The notes under the pieces are model-generated. The model saw only the letters and a list, made by a program, of their open reading frames with translations, ran no database searches and had not been told where the DNA came from. Position numbers and translations under genes: made by a program. DNA of 64,000 nt from contig JAULJL010000015.1 of assembly GCA_030761205.1 (NCBI GenBank), positions 15,133,501 to 15,197,500 on the forward strand, written 5' to 3'. Shown piece after piece: positions 24,110 through 35,194 of the stretch (position 1 is the first letter of the stretch; the number at the start of each line of letters is the position of its first letter). The DNA comes from Fremontodendron californicum (taxonomy: Eukaryota; Streptophyta; Magnoliopsida; Malvales; Malvaceae).

Positions 24110-24740
24110 CAAATGAACTCCAAAAATTCTGAAAAATTGCAAATCTCATTCTTAAAACATTTGGAAGATATTGGAGAAATAAAATCTTGATTCGGAATTC
24201 GTTTGCAAAATGGCCAAATCTCAGGTCTCCTATGTAGTAATTCGAGCAGATAAATCCCGAAAAAATAGCAAATGAACTGCAAAAATTCTGAAAATTTTCA
24301 AATAACATTTTTAAATTATTTGGAATAGATTGGCGGAATAAAATCTTGATTCGGAGTTCGTTTGCAAAATGGCCAAATCCTGGGCCCTCTATGCAGTAAT
24401 TCAAGCAGATAAATCCCGAAAAAAGACCAAATGAGTTCCAAAAATTATGAAGACTTTCAGATCACACTTTTAAATTGTTTGGAAGATATGGTGAAGAAAA
24501 ATCTTGATTTGGAGCTCGTTTAAAAAATGGTAAAATTTGGGGGCATAAAAGGACAATTTTGGATAAAAAAATCCAAATAAATAGCAAACGGACTCGAAAT
24601 TTTTTGAAAACTTTCAGAATTCAATTTTTTATTATTTTTAAACTATCGGAAAACTAAAATTTGAATTTGGAGTCCATTTGCCATTTATTTGCATTCGGGG
24701 GGCAAAAAGGTCATTTTACCCAAGAAATCGAAAATGGCTT
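24110..24740 (+). repeat. Four tandem ~158-bp repeats in left LTR of C
   Basis: The marker caaatgaactccaaaa and its variants start at 24110, 24269, 24428 and 24585, spacing 159, 159 and 157. Each unit also has atcttgattcggaattcgtt and aatggccaaatc. The repeats create long but meaningless antisense frames. The same four units occur in the right LTR at 48641, 48800, 48959 and 49117. Confidence 0.85.
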
Positions 24741-27700
24741 TTCTTGCCTTTCGAAAAAATCAAACTTGGGCTGGAAGAAGGAGGGCTGGCCGGCCAAGGT
24801 CCAAGAAGGGGAAGGAGGATTCTGATTTTTTTTAATCAAGAGGCCAAAAATGAAGAGTTAGTTAGTGATTTTTGATCAAGCCTTTGCAAATAAGCCACAT
24901 GGACCAATGCATGAAGAGGGAGAGTGTCAACATAATGGCTTAAGATTCTTGAACAGCTGTAATTATGGACATCTGATGGCCTAATATAAGGGTGATAATT
25001 TCATGTTTTAAACATCTTGGATCACTAGCCCTTGGATGAAAATTGGTTGGAGGAAAAATGACAACATCCTAGCCTATGAGAGAGGGGGGTTCGGCTACTA
25101 CATGGGGGAGAGGGGTTATTTTCATTTTCAGCACTCTCATTTTTTCTATTCTCTCTTGCTTTTGGCTGATTTTCTCTCCATTGTTGCAAAGCAAAAAGAA
25201 AAGAAAAGAAAGTTTGAAGAGAAAAAACTTGAAAGATAGCTTCTAGAGGTTGCTTTTAGCACCAACTCCTGCACTTTCTTTGATTTTCCATTCTTGATTT
25301 GCTATTTTGATTATTATTTTGGTGAGTTTCTTTTGATTTTCCTTTTAAATAAATGTTTTTAATATTCTTCTATAGGTTCTTTCTTCATCTTTTCTTATAA
25401 AAACTCTTGAAATATTTTTTTTCTCCTTGGTTCTTTGACATGGCCGAATGGCCCATCATTTTTTTCTGTTTTAGTTGTTGTTTTGCTTTGATTTTTCATG
25501 TTATTTTTTATATTAAATAAGTCTTGATGCTTTAAATTTTCTTCTATTACATATACTTGAAGCTTGTTTTATTTTGGTTGCTTGTTTATTTCCATTTATG
25601 AGTCTATTATCATGTTCTTGCATTTTTGATTTTTTGTTTTCAAAATGTTTAAATTTGTTTATGTTTTATATTTTGAAATCCATGTGTTTGTGAAAATGCT
25701 TGTTAATTTTCATACCTCTACTTTATATTTGCATGATTTGAGTGTTATTTCTTAGTTAAGTATGTTAGTATATCAAGTGTTTGTGAAAATGTCATGCTTA
25801 CTTGAAACTTGAGGCCATTCGGTCACCTCATTTATTTTGCTTTGTGTGTGCATTTTTGTTATGTTCGTTGATAGGTTTGCATTCTCATGACATTTGATTG
25901 AGTATTTGGTTTAAGCATGCCTTTTTTTTGTGTTATTGCCATGCATATTTTAGATGTTAGGATTGGTTTGTTTTGCCATGCATATCCATGCATTTTAGAC
26001 CTAGGTTGCATTAAATGCCATGCAAGTTCATTTAGGTCTAGATCATTTTATTGATGCCAAGCATTTTTCTTGACATTTAGGTTTAAACTCATGCATTTCA
26101 TGTATCATATTTGCTGTATTTTTCATGCATTTCATGTCCATGCCACTTAACTTATGACTTAGGCCAATTAATGGTTCAAAGTCATTCTCTCTTGAGCATA
26201 CTTGTGGAAAATTAAAGAGTTGTCAAATTGATTATTCTACTTTTGTGATTTTTTTTTACTTAACCAATTTTTGTCTAACTTTTCAAAAGTGCTAGCTACT
26301 GTTTGTGAGCCATTTAGAGAGTCTTAAATATTTTTACTTTGATTTTTAAATGATTTTATCAAAGGCAAAAATGTATTTTGGCAAAACAGTTTTTTCACCC
26401 AGTACTCGTACTTTCCCGATTTTTCTAGGCAGTTATCTTTAATCAGAACATTAAGAAGATTTTTTTCCGTGTAGTTTTATATGTCCTGAGTCTCCATTAT
26501 GTTTTTTAGATTTTTTAGAATTTTTAAAAATAGGGTAAAAAATCGTGGTTTAAAACTGGACAGTGGAGTCAGAACTGAATTTGAAGGAAAATCATTTTTC
26601 TATTTTGGTTAAGTTACTTAGAGGGGGCTGATTAGGAAGTTTAGCTACTGACTTTGGGTAGTTTCTAAGCCTTTTTAAACTCTAAAAATGATTTTTTAAG
26701 TCTCGGGTTAAGGGTGGTCAAGTCCGGGATTTTAAACTTAGGAAATTAGAGCCATTTAAAAAAGGGTTTAGCCAAGTTTTTATTTTTAATCTAAGCTTTT
26801 CAAAATTGTTTTCAAACAATTACAAAGTATTTTGTTTTAGAATATTTAATTTGATATATTTTTCTAAGGTAGCTGGATATCTTTTTAGATATACGGATTT
26901 CCTTAATTAAAGGAAAAAAATACATTTTCATGCATTGCATTTTTCATATTCATGCATTTTATATAATATGTGATTTTTGCTATAATAATTCCTATGGTTT
27001 TGTTATTATTTTGATTTATATTTTTTGTTGTTATATTGTTTTGAATATGGTTTTGAATATTTCATGATATCCTATGCTTTTTATTTAGTTATTTTTTGTC
27101 ATCTTATTTAGCATATACTATGTTCATGCATTATTATTTTTATTTTTATTTTCATGCATATTATTTGATAGCATTATATTATATGTCATGTCATTTCAAT
27201 TATATGCCATATCATTCATATTTGCCATGTCATTTAAATTATTTCATTTCATATAGAATATATTATGTTACCTAGGTCATTTCATTTCATTTAGAATATA
27301 TCATATAACTTAAGATATTTCATTTCATTTAGAATATGCTAAGACATTTAAATTATGTCATACCATTTAGGTTGCATTATATTATTTAGATTTTGCTATG
27401 TCATTTTATTTATGTCATGCATATTCATATTCATTTTTTTTAAATGTTTTCAAAAAGGTAATGATTTTCAATAAAATAAAGATATTCCCGAGTTAAAATA
27501 ATTCATGAGTTCTCTGCCGGGTTTGCTGGGGAAAATATCATCAATTATCATTAATAACGGAATATCTTCTTTAAAATGAGAATGATTCGGAAAGTTTTCC
27601 AAACTAATAAAAATTTCTATGTTTTGCCACGTTTGTTGGGGAATATAGGAAAATTTTGAATTTATAAATTCCGGATCATTTTCAATTAAAAATGGAATTA

Positions 27701-28123
27701 TTTTTCTTTAAATTGGGAATTAACTTGAAATACTAAATTTAAAACCGACTTTTTTACGGAGACTTGAGATAACACATGATTAATAAGGTACCATTTTATA
27801 CGGGCGTTGATCCTTCCCCACACGTAACGATTCCTAAACCCGTTTCTTTGATTTCTCTGGTTTAAAACGCAGACTTGAAATTGGTTTTAAAAATGTTTTA
27901 ATTAATTTTAAAATATTTTATAAAATCGATTTTAATAGGTGGCTGATCACACCTAGCTAAAAAGGATTGGTGGCGACTCCATGTCTTTTCAAGGCCATTT
28001 TCAGAACCTTCATTTTCCAAGAGGAATTAAGTCGAGTTTTTCTCGATTTTTTTAAATGTCACGCTTAACGAATAATAAAATCTTGCGATAAGACTTGTTA
28101 ATTTTTTTTAGGTTGCGACAGCT

Positions 28124-28141
28124 TGGCGACTCCACTGGGGA
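28124..28141 (+). other. Primer-binding site of element C
   Basis: TGGCGACTCCACTGGGGA starts 3 nt after the LTR end at 28120. It is an arginine-tRNA-like site, same class as in A and D, and confirms plus orientation. Confidence 0.75.
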
Positions 28142-28391
28142 ATTTTAAAGAGTCAGGTATAGAATTAGTCATGTGTTATCAAAGTCTCGATTTTGTTGGT
28201 TTAATTGGTATTTAATTTTAATTCCCATATTTTTTTAATAAAGAGAATTTTGAAAATAATAAAATGTTTTTAAATATGTCCATACTCATGTGCATGCATT
28301 TTATTATTGTTCTCTACTTATTTAAGGTTGTATATTATAATTGCTTGTTGGTTAATGCGTTACACTATTCTTGAATTTTTTTTATAAATAG

Positions 28392-28955
28392 TTGGGGCAT
28401 TTAGAATAAGGGGTGTAGAATAGGTGGTGAAAGGTTTGTTGTCCCTCCACACACACCACACGTGCATTTGCATATCATGAGCCCTATACCCGGGTTTCGT
28501 CCTTTTAGGTGGGAGCAAAGTAACTAAGCCTTCGTGATTAACAATCTGCATGGGCTAGTGAAACACTTCCAGAGTACTAAATCACCTAAGCCTTCGTGAT
28601 TAACAATCCGCATGGTCTAGGGAAATAGACTCTAACGAATTGAACCCGCTTATATCGGGGTGCCTTACTAGCCTTCACCGGCGACAGTGAGGAGCAATTC
28701 GGGGTCTTTAGAACCGATTCGCCCTCATATAGTGAACCTAGGCGAAGCCATGCCGGATTTCCGTTAGATATAACGAAGATAGGAACACATGGAGGGACAT
28801 TTCTAAACCTTTTGTTACCTATTTTACACTTTGAATAAGTGTTGTAGATCGGGCAACGAGGTACGTACATCGCCCGTAATAAATGTGATAATCCGTCCCA
28901 AAGGCACTATGATACCTATATAAGTAGATATTTGTTGGGGCAAATGTTCATTAAC
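28392..28955 (+). other. Conserved untranslated leader of element C
   Basis: Matches the leaders of A and D: ggggcatttagaataagggg, the duplicated module (28515-28560 and 28575-28620, both with AAGCCTTCGTGATTAACAAT), CCTTACTAGCCTTCACCGG at about 28661 and CCTCATATAGTGAACC at about 28723. It continues through gtacgtacatcgcccgtaat to ggggcaaatgttcattaac near 28955. No common coding frame is seen. Confidence 0.65.
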
Positions 28956-29099
28956 TGTTTGAAATAAAAAATAAAAATCATTTTTCAAGCATTTTTGCAT
29001 TTTGCATATTTCATGCATGTGTGAATAGAGCATGTACATTTTTGGTTGTATTATTGATCTCGTTTTTTGCAATAAATGGATGGTGATAATAATCTCATT

Positions 29100-29700
29100 T
29101 GATGATTTCATAAAATTGGTAGTGTCACATGAACATTTGCATATTGTACCATAGTAGGATCCATTATCCCAAAATTCTTTTGAAAATAATATGTTTGGTT
29201 TTTCATAGAGAAAACATGTATTTTTAAAAATAACAAATCATATATCAAATTTGGAGGTAAATCTTGCATAATGAGATTTTTGAATAATCAAGATTTAGGT
29301 TTCACCAATTTTGCGTAATCATTGGTTAATTTATTTGTATCATTTTGACATCATGTTACAGTCTTACATGCATGGTTATTCAATGCAGAATACATTTGTG
29401 ATATACATGGTCATTCTTTGTACCTACCTTTGTGTTAATTCATTTATTATTTGCATATATTATTTTGACATCATGTTACAGTCATAGTACGCATGGTCAT
29501 TCATTGTAAAGTACATTTATGACATGCATGGTCATTATTTGTATATACTTATGCATCAAGTTATTCATTTTTTAAATACATCATGTTGGCATCAGGTTGC
29601 ATCCATAGCATACATAGTCATCATAATTTCTCTGTATATTCATGCACATAGGAATAGAGCATGTACATTCATAATTGTATTCTTAATCTCATGACATTTT
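29100..29700 (+). repeat. ATG-rich minisatellite upstream of the first gag-like ORF of C
   Basis: Degenerate units of about 110-120 bp begin near 29351, 29470 and 29580, each with cacatg/catcatgttacag- and gcatggtcattc-type blocks. The many ATGs would hinder scanning ribosomes if retained in mRNA. Confidence 0.6.
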
Positions 29701-29708
29701 TCATTTGC

Positions 29709-30714
29709 ATGAAAGGGGTTCGAGATATGAGGAAAGAATTAGAGGAACGATTTGGGTGCTCTGGAACGAAATCAAGAGGAATTTGGACATGAAATCCGGG
29801 AAGTGAAAGAACAACTCGCCAAATTGCTGAAAATGTTTGAGGATATGGGTAAGAGTAAAGGGGAACTTTCTCAGGGCTCTGCATCGCCTTTGGATCAACC
29901 AAAACCATTAGGTCCAGAACATACAATCCTTGCTGGATCCTGCGCTTGTCAATGCCACAAAGGTTGCAATCCTGATGAAATTGTGGACAAAATCGTGAAA
30001 ATGAATAAGCCCGAGAGTCTAATACCAAAGATAGAAACCTCGGAACCTGTACTATACCTGCAAACTGTTCTGGTTCCAAACCAATATCCCCACCCTACTA
30101 TGGTCCAATCGTCCATTGGGATGACCACTACGGGATTCCTGAATCCCACTCCATCACCACCAATTGCCAGTTCGTACTATTTCCCTCATCAATCATCTTA
30201 TCAATCATCCGGGATAGGAACCTTGAGCTCTGTACAACCTCCAAAGGCTCCGTGTCCAAATCCATACCCTTGCCTTGTTATTCCTCCATCTCCCTATGTA
30301 AACACTCCGGTTCGGACCTTAGTGCCACCACCAAGTGCCCCAACTCCTAGGCTCTGTGTGACTAAGAAACGACCCTAGGATAAGACCCAAAGGCATTTTG
30401 ATCCCCTTCCAATCAGCTACCAGGAGCTCTTCCCCATACTGATCCAAAATCACATGGTTGCCTGTGTCCTGCTGAAACCTCTGTTACCACTATATCCAAA
30501 GTGGTATAATCCAAATGCAAGATGTGATTATCACTAAGGAATTGTTGGCCATAGCATTGAAGACTGTATAGCCTTCAAAAAGAAAGTGCAATCTCTTATA
30601 GAGATCAAGTGGATCGATCCAACAACATTGATTGATAGAGGGCTGGGAAGGCGTAATTAGGATTGGGAGATTTATGGCAATGATGTAGAAAGACTTCGGT
30701 CTGATATGATGTAG
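29709..30714 (+). pseudogene. First gag-like ORF of element C, lacking the capsid part
   Basis: Starts with MKGVRDMRKELEERF and shifts frame near 29750 into the open stretch to 30378. That stretch has a coiled-coil-like start (LERNQEEFGHEIREVKEQLAKLLK), then a Pro/Ser/Tyr-rich middle. Beyond the stop at 30376-30378 the same frame goes on with PLPISYQELFPILIQN and a CDYH...GHSIEDC motif. This is the usual gag C-terminus, interrupted by further stops. The RWYNQL...PYYDRLVG capsid block seen in the other gags is absent. It may be an internally deleted duplicate of gag or a divergent extra ORF of the Ogre type. I favour the first because of the zinc-like motif. Confidence 0.6.
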
Positions 30715-30959
30715 TAGGATTTCACTTTTTCAGTAGCCAGCTCTTATAGCCTTAGGATGCTGGGAAGAATAAAGTGCTTGTAAAGACAGTTTTAACTACT
30801 GCTCAGATTTTGTAAACATGGTTTATACCATTGTGAACGTTCATATGGGAATGAATTGACTATGCTTCAAATTTATGAGATGTTAATGATTAAGTTCCTC
30901 CGATTCTTATTTCCTGTGTGATATCTTCCCTTTTGCATTTTGCATCCGATCAATTATTT

Positions 30960-31398
30960 TTCATACCATACATTCATACATGTATCATGTTAGCATCAAG
31001 TTGCATTCATGCATTCATAATCAGCATGATTTTTCAGTATATATCCATGCATTAATTTGCTTATTCTTTACATGCATCATGTTGACTTTGGGTTGCATTC
31101 ATGTCAAACATAGTCAGCATGATTTCTCTGTATATGCTCATGCATTAATCTGTCATATTAACATCAGGAGGCATTCATGACACACATGGTCAGCATGATT
31201 TTCTTGGTATATACTCTGTATCAATCATTCATTGTTTACATGCATCATAATTGACATTGTGTTGCATTCATAGTGTATATGATCATTCATTGGGAAATAC
31301 GCTGAAATGTACATGATCATTCATTGCATATATCCATGCGTTGATTTGTTTATTCTTTGCTTGCAACATGTTGGCATTGTGATTGCATTTATTACATA
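30960..31398 (+). repeat. ATG-rich minisatellite before gag of C (left of D insertion)
   Basis: Units of roughly 80-120 bp start near 30979, 31077, 31156, 31245 and 31366, each with catcatgttgacatt, gttgcattcatg and tcagcatgattt-type blocks. It continues at 42446 (tatggtcagcatg) after element D, so D inserted inside it. D has the same repeat, inverted, at 40680-41000. Confidence 0.65.
31394..31398. repeat. Target-site duplication of element D, left
   Basis: ACATA precedes the LTR terminus TGTCATAACAG. The same ACATA follows the palindromic end at 42446-42450. Confidence 0.8.
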
Positions 31399-33079
31399 TG
31401 TCATAACAGTTTTTTTGACCGCTACGGCGATTTCGAAAACACAAAATGGAGTCGCCACCAATCTTTTTTGCTAGGTGTGATTGGCCACCTATTAGAACCG
31501 GTTTTAGTAAAATATTTTAAAATTAATTAAAACATTTTTGTAAAACCAATTTCGAAGTCCGCGCTTTGAACCAGAGTAAAAACAAAATTAGGTTCGGGAG
31601 TCGGTTACGTGCGGGGAATGATTAGCACCCCCGCAACGCCCGTTTAGAAAACGGTACCATTTAATCACGTGTTATCTTAAATCTCGATTTAATGGACTTG
31701 ACATCACTACTTAAAAATAATTCTCTTTTATTTTTATTTTATTTTATTTTTTAAAAAAACATGTTTATTATTTCTTGAATTTTTTTTTGAACTGTTATTA
31801 TTTTTTTTCCAAAAACGAAAGTGAACATAAATTTGTTATTGAAAATACTCGTTAAATATTCCCAACACTTTTGGTGGTATTTAACGAGATCTTCTCATCT
31901 CAAGATATCTCAAGAATCACAACTGTGATGTCTTTCGAATTCCGTCGTCGGCAATTTACATCCATTTTTATTTAAATGCGTATGATGCGAATATTTAAAT
32001 ATCGGATACATACGACTTAGCATATAACTATAAAATTAAACATGCAAATCATAATATTAAAAACGCGAGCATGGCAAAATATCGAGCGCGTTCACCATTT
32101 ATTCATTTTTATTTTGATTATTTCCATTTTTTTAAATGAAAATGAATTTCTGTATCGAGCATGTCGCTAAATATTCCCACTACTCGTGGTGATATTTAAC
32201 GAAATTCTCTCACCTCAAGATATCTCAGGAATCACTACCGTGACGTCCTTCGAATTCCGTCGTCGGTAATTCGCATTTATTAAAATCATTTTTTTTTGAA
32301 AAGTAAATTAAAATGCTTTTAATAATTATTTCCGAAATAAAAGAAATTATCTATGTAAGAATAATTCCCGAATCACTCCGATATTTTTGATAATGTTTCG
32401 ATTATTATTCTTACTCGGACCATTTCAAAGAACGATTGATGCTCCGACCATCCCGAGAAATAAATCTGTTTTTAGAAAATTTTATTTACCGAAAATAATT
32501 TTAAAAGACATGTATTAATTAGAAAAATTATTTTATAAATTTTAAAACCGAAATCGAATAATAAAAAATACATCGCATACTGAACAAGAATAAATGAACA
32601 AAAATAAATAAGAAAATTAAAATCATACCTGAAAAATGTCGAGAATCCGAAAATTAAAATGCCGGACTTGATCTTCGCAAAAATTACCTGGAAAAAAAAA
32701 ACGTCAAAAATGATAATCGTAAAATTTCCCCCTTTTAATTTTTTTTTCCTTTTTTTTGTCATTATTAATTATTATTATTTTTTTTCTTTTATTTTTTTCT
32801 TATTTTTTTTTATTTTTTTTATATTTTCTCTTTCTTTTTTTTTAAAAAAATATAATTTTAATTATTATTATTTTTTTAAATTTTAAATTTTTTTTTCTTT
32901 TTCTTTCTTTTTTTTCCTTTTCTTTTTCTTTCTTCTTTTTCTGGCCCAAAGAAACAGGCCTAGGCTGCTGGGCCCAGGGCCTGGTCAGCCGAGCCCAGGC
33001 CCGTTCTTTCTCTTTTTTTTTTCTTCTCCTCCCTGGCCCAAAGAGCGCCTGGGTTTGGGCTCTTTTTTTTTTTGGTGAT

Positions 33080-33240
33080 CCGGGTCGGGCGCGCGGACCC
33101 CGGGTCGACCCGCGGGTCCACGCGCGGACCTTGGGTCGAAACGGCGCAGTTCTGGCGCCGTAAATTTTTTTAAAAAAATAAGCGGGTGACCCGCGCGGAC
33201 CCCGGGTCGACCCGCGGGTCGACGCGCGGGTCACCTTGAC
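33080..33240. repeat. GC-rich self-complementary module in the D LTR
   Basis: Two copies of a block (about 33098-33130 and 33195-33235) each contain CGCGCGGACC or CGCGGACC, CCCGGGTCGACCCGCGGGTC and a CGCG tail. The blocks are largely self-complementary and dense in CpG, in strong contrast to the AT-rich surroundings. Confidence 0.75.
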
Positions 33241-33250
33241 CCACTCTAGG

Positions 33251-33330
33251 GGGCTATAAATAGCCCCCTTTTTTATTTTTTTTCATTTTTCTTTTTTTTC
33301 CTTCCTTCTCTCTCTTCTTTCTCTTTTCTC
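33251..33330 (+). promoter_or_regulatory. Candidate antisense promoter in the D LTR
   Basis: GGGGGCTATAAATAGCCCCC (33249-33268) holds a consensus TATA box on the plus strand, opposite to the element. A CT-rich leader-like stretch (ctctctcttctttctctttt) follows at 33305-33335. The TATA sits in a 20-bp palindrome. Its activity is inferred from sequence only. Confidence 0.4.
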
Positions 33331-34264
33331 TCTTCACTCTCAGCCCAGCCACCCCCCAAAACCCAGAATCCGACGGCCGGCCACTGCGCCGGCCGCCGTA
33401 CCTCGTCGCCGGCCGCCGTACCTCGTCGCCGGCCGCCACTCACCGGCGGCCGATTTCCTCCAAACTCCGTATCCCGAGGTATTTCGGCCTCCTCTTCTCG
33501 GATTCGAGCTCCGTTTTGCCCGAATCCCAGCCGAAACCCCTAGATCTGGGTTTCGACCCTTCGACTCTTTTTGGTTTTTTTTTTGTTGGCTGCGATTGTT
33601 TTTTGTTTTTTTTTTTGCAGGGTTTTCTGGTTGTTGTTTTTTTCGGGGGGTTCGACCTGGGTTTTTTTTGGCTTCGTTTTTTTTGTTTTGGTTTTTGGTG
33701 GGGTTTTTTTTAGGGGGGTCCGATCTGGGTTTCGGACCCCGGATATGGGGTTTTTCGGGGAAGGGTTCCTGTTTGGGGGGTCTGTGGCTGGCTGAGGCGA
33801 TCTCAGTTTTTCTCTTTTTTTGGTGAGGGCACCCTTTTTTTTAGGGGGGCCGAATCAGTGGGGCTCCTCCTCTTCTTTGTGTTGATTTTTTTTGGCTTTT
33901 ATGGTGGGTTGAGAGGGGGGTTGAGTGTATGGATGGTTGAGTGGCAGTGGGTAGGGGTGGCGTGTGCAGGGGAGATGGCAGTGGGTTGCTGGTGGCAGGG
34001 CAGGGGAGGGCTGTCAGGTGGCTAGGGTTTAGGTTAGCAGCTGTTAGGGTTGGTAGAGGTAGGGTTGTGGGTTGGGCCTGGTTGGGTTGGGTTTGGGCCT
34101 GGTTAGGGAAATGGGCCAGTGGGGAGGTCCAAAAATTGGGCCTGTATTGGGCCTGGACAGTAGGCGTGGTGGGCTTGCGGATCGGGCCTGCTGAATAGCA
34201 GGCCCTGTTTGCAAATGGCCCGGGTCGGATTCGAATCCGACCCGGGCTAAAAACCGTTGCTACA

Positions 34265-34281
34265 GCTGCCCCTCTTTTCCC
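34265..34281 (-). other. Polypurine tract of element D
   Basis: Minus-strand GGGAAAAGAGGGGCAGC directly precedes the LTR start. Element C has CAAAGAGGGGCAGC in the same place, so the end AGAGGGGCAGC is a family signature. Confidence 0.75.
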
Positions 34282-34374
34282 ATTACTGAGAATTAGGAAT
34301 AGGGCAAAGATGCGAGCAACGTTTTTGTTTGGAATTATGCACGCGCTTGTTCTTAGGAGGGCTCTCTCCATCGA

Positions 34375-34996
34375 AGGTTCTTATCGACTGGAAAGTAAAT
34401 CGCTCCTCTCATCAAAGGCTCTATCACTTGGAAAATAAATTGCTCCTCTCATCAGAGGCTCTATCACTTGGAAAATAAATTGCTCATCTCATCAGAGGCT
34501 CTACCACTTGGAAAATAAATTGCTCCTCTCATCAAAGGCTCTACCACTTGGAAAATAAATTGCTCCTCTCATCAGAGGCTCCACAACTTTGAAAATAAAT
34601 TGCTCCTCTCATCCGAGGCTCCACAACTTTGAAAATAAATTGCTCCTCTCATCAGAGGCTCCACAACTTTGAAAATAAATTGCTCCTCTCCTCAGAGGCT
34701 CCACAACTTTGAAAATAAATTGCTCCTCTCATCAGAGGCTCCACAACTTTGAAAATAAATTGCTCCTCTCATCAGAGGCTCCACAACTTTGAAAATAAAT
34801 TGCTCCTCTCATCAAAGGCTCCACAACTTTGAAAATAAATTGCTCCTCTCATCAGAGGCTCCACAACTTTGAAAATAAATTGCTCCTCTCCTCAGAGGCT
34901 CCACAACTTTGAAAATAAATTGCTCCTCTCATCAGAGGCTCCACAACTTTGAAAATAAATTGCTCCTCTCATCAGAGGCTCCACAACTTTGAAAAT
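34375..34996. repeat. 40-bp tandem repeat array, about 15.5 copies
   Basis: The unit is tgctcctctcatcagaggct + ccacaactttgaaaataaat. Early copies read ctatcacttgg in place of ccacaactttg, showing two unit types in blocks. Every unit holds the hairpin CCTCT-CATC-AGAGG. Units are contiguous without spacers. The array sits just inside the polypurine tract of D and is absent from C. Confidence 0.95.
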
Positions 34997-35194
34997 TATA
35001 AACGAACTTCGAATTTTTGACAATGAGTTTGAACACAACTTAGATCATCACCTCACTTACTACCTTAGTCTTACGAAAGTGAAGACTCACTCTGGATATC
35101 CCCCTCTCTTTCTCGTTTAGTTTTGAAATTCCTTGTCAGATTCTTCAGATATCGCCACTTGACTAATCATACCGAGGCTCGACCTTTCTTAATG

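Larger units (their letters stand above)
23428..28120 (+). repeat. Left (5') LTR of element C
   Basis: Begins TGTAGACACCTAATTTTGTC and ends GGTTGCGACA. It contains a W-box cluster (23559-23625), four 158-bp repeats (24110-24740), a CT-rich leader-like stretch (25110-25320) followed by GTGAGT at 25322, and CATTTCATTTCAT-type repeats (27180-27440). The terminal ~300 bp is shared with A and D. A PBS-like TGGCGACTCC lies at 27971. Confidence 0.9.
31399..34264 (-). repeat. 3' LTR of element D
   Basis: 2866 bp. On minus it begins TGTAGCAACGG and ends CTGTTATGACA. It is directly preceded by a polypurine tract. The first part (minus) has a perfect inverted repeat GCCCGGGTCGGATTC/GAATCCGACCCGGGC at 34217-34247. 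A minus-strand TATA-like CATAAAAGCC lies near 33894-33904. The middle is GC-rich (33080-33480). The 3' part shares its terminal ~250 bp with A and C. Confidence 0.85.

Noticed and set aside
23904..24404. 166-codon minus-strand open frame with internal repeats (and its copies at 48564-49088)
   Set aside because: It is the antisense reading of the 158-bp LTR repeats of element C. The codons are Phe/Ile-rich from A/T runs, and the frame is broken in the right LTR.
28124..28141. Primer-binding sites as tRNA genes
   Set aside because: Only the 3' complement of a tRNA is present, with no cloverleaf or A/B boxes.
33841..34371. 176-codon Pro/Thr-rich minus-strand frame
   Set aside because: It runs across the LTR start and polypurine tract of element D and reflects C-rich composition. 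No domain is seen.
34375..34996. CRISPR-like regular array
   Set aside because: Units are contiguous 40-bp repeats without unique spacers, in a plant retroelement.
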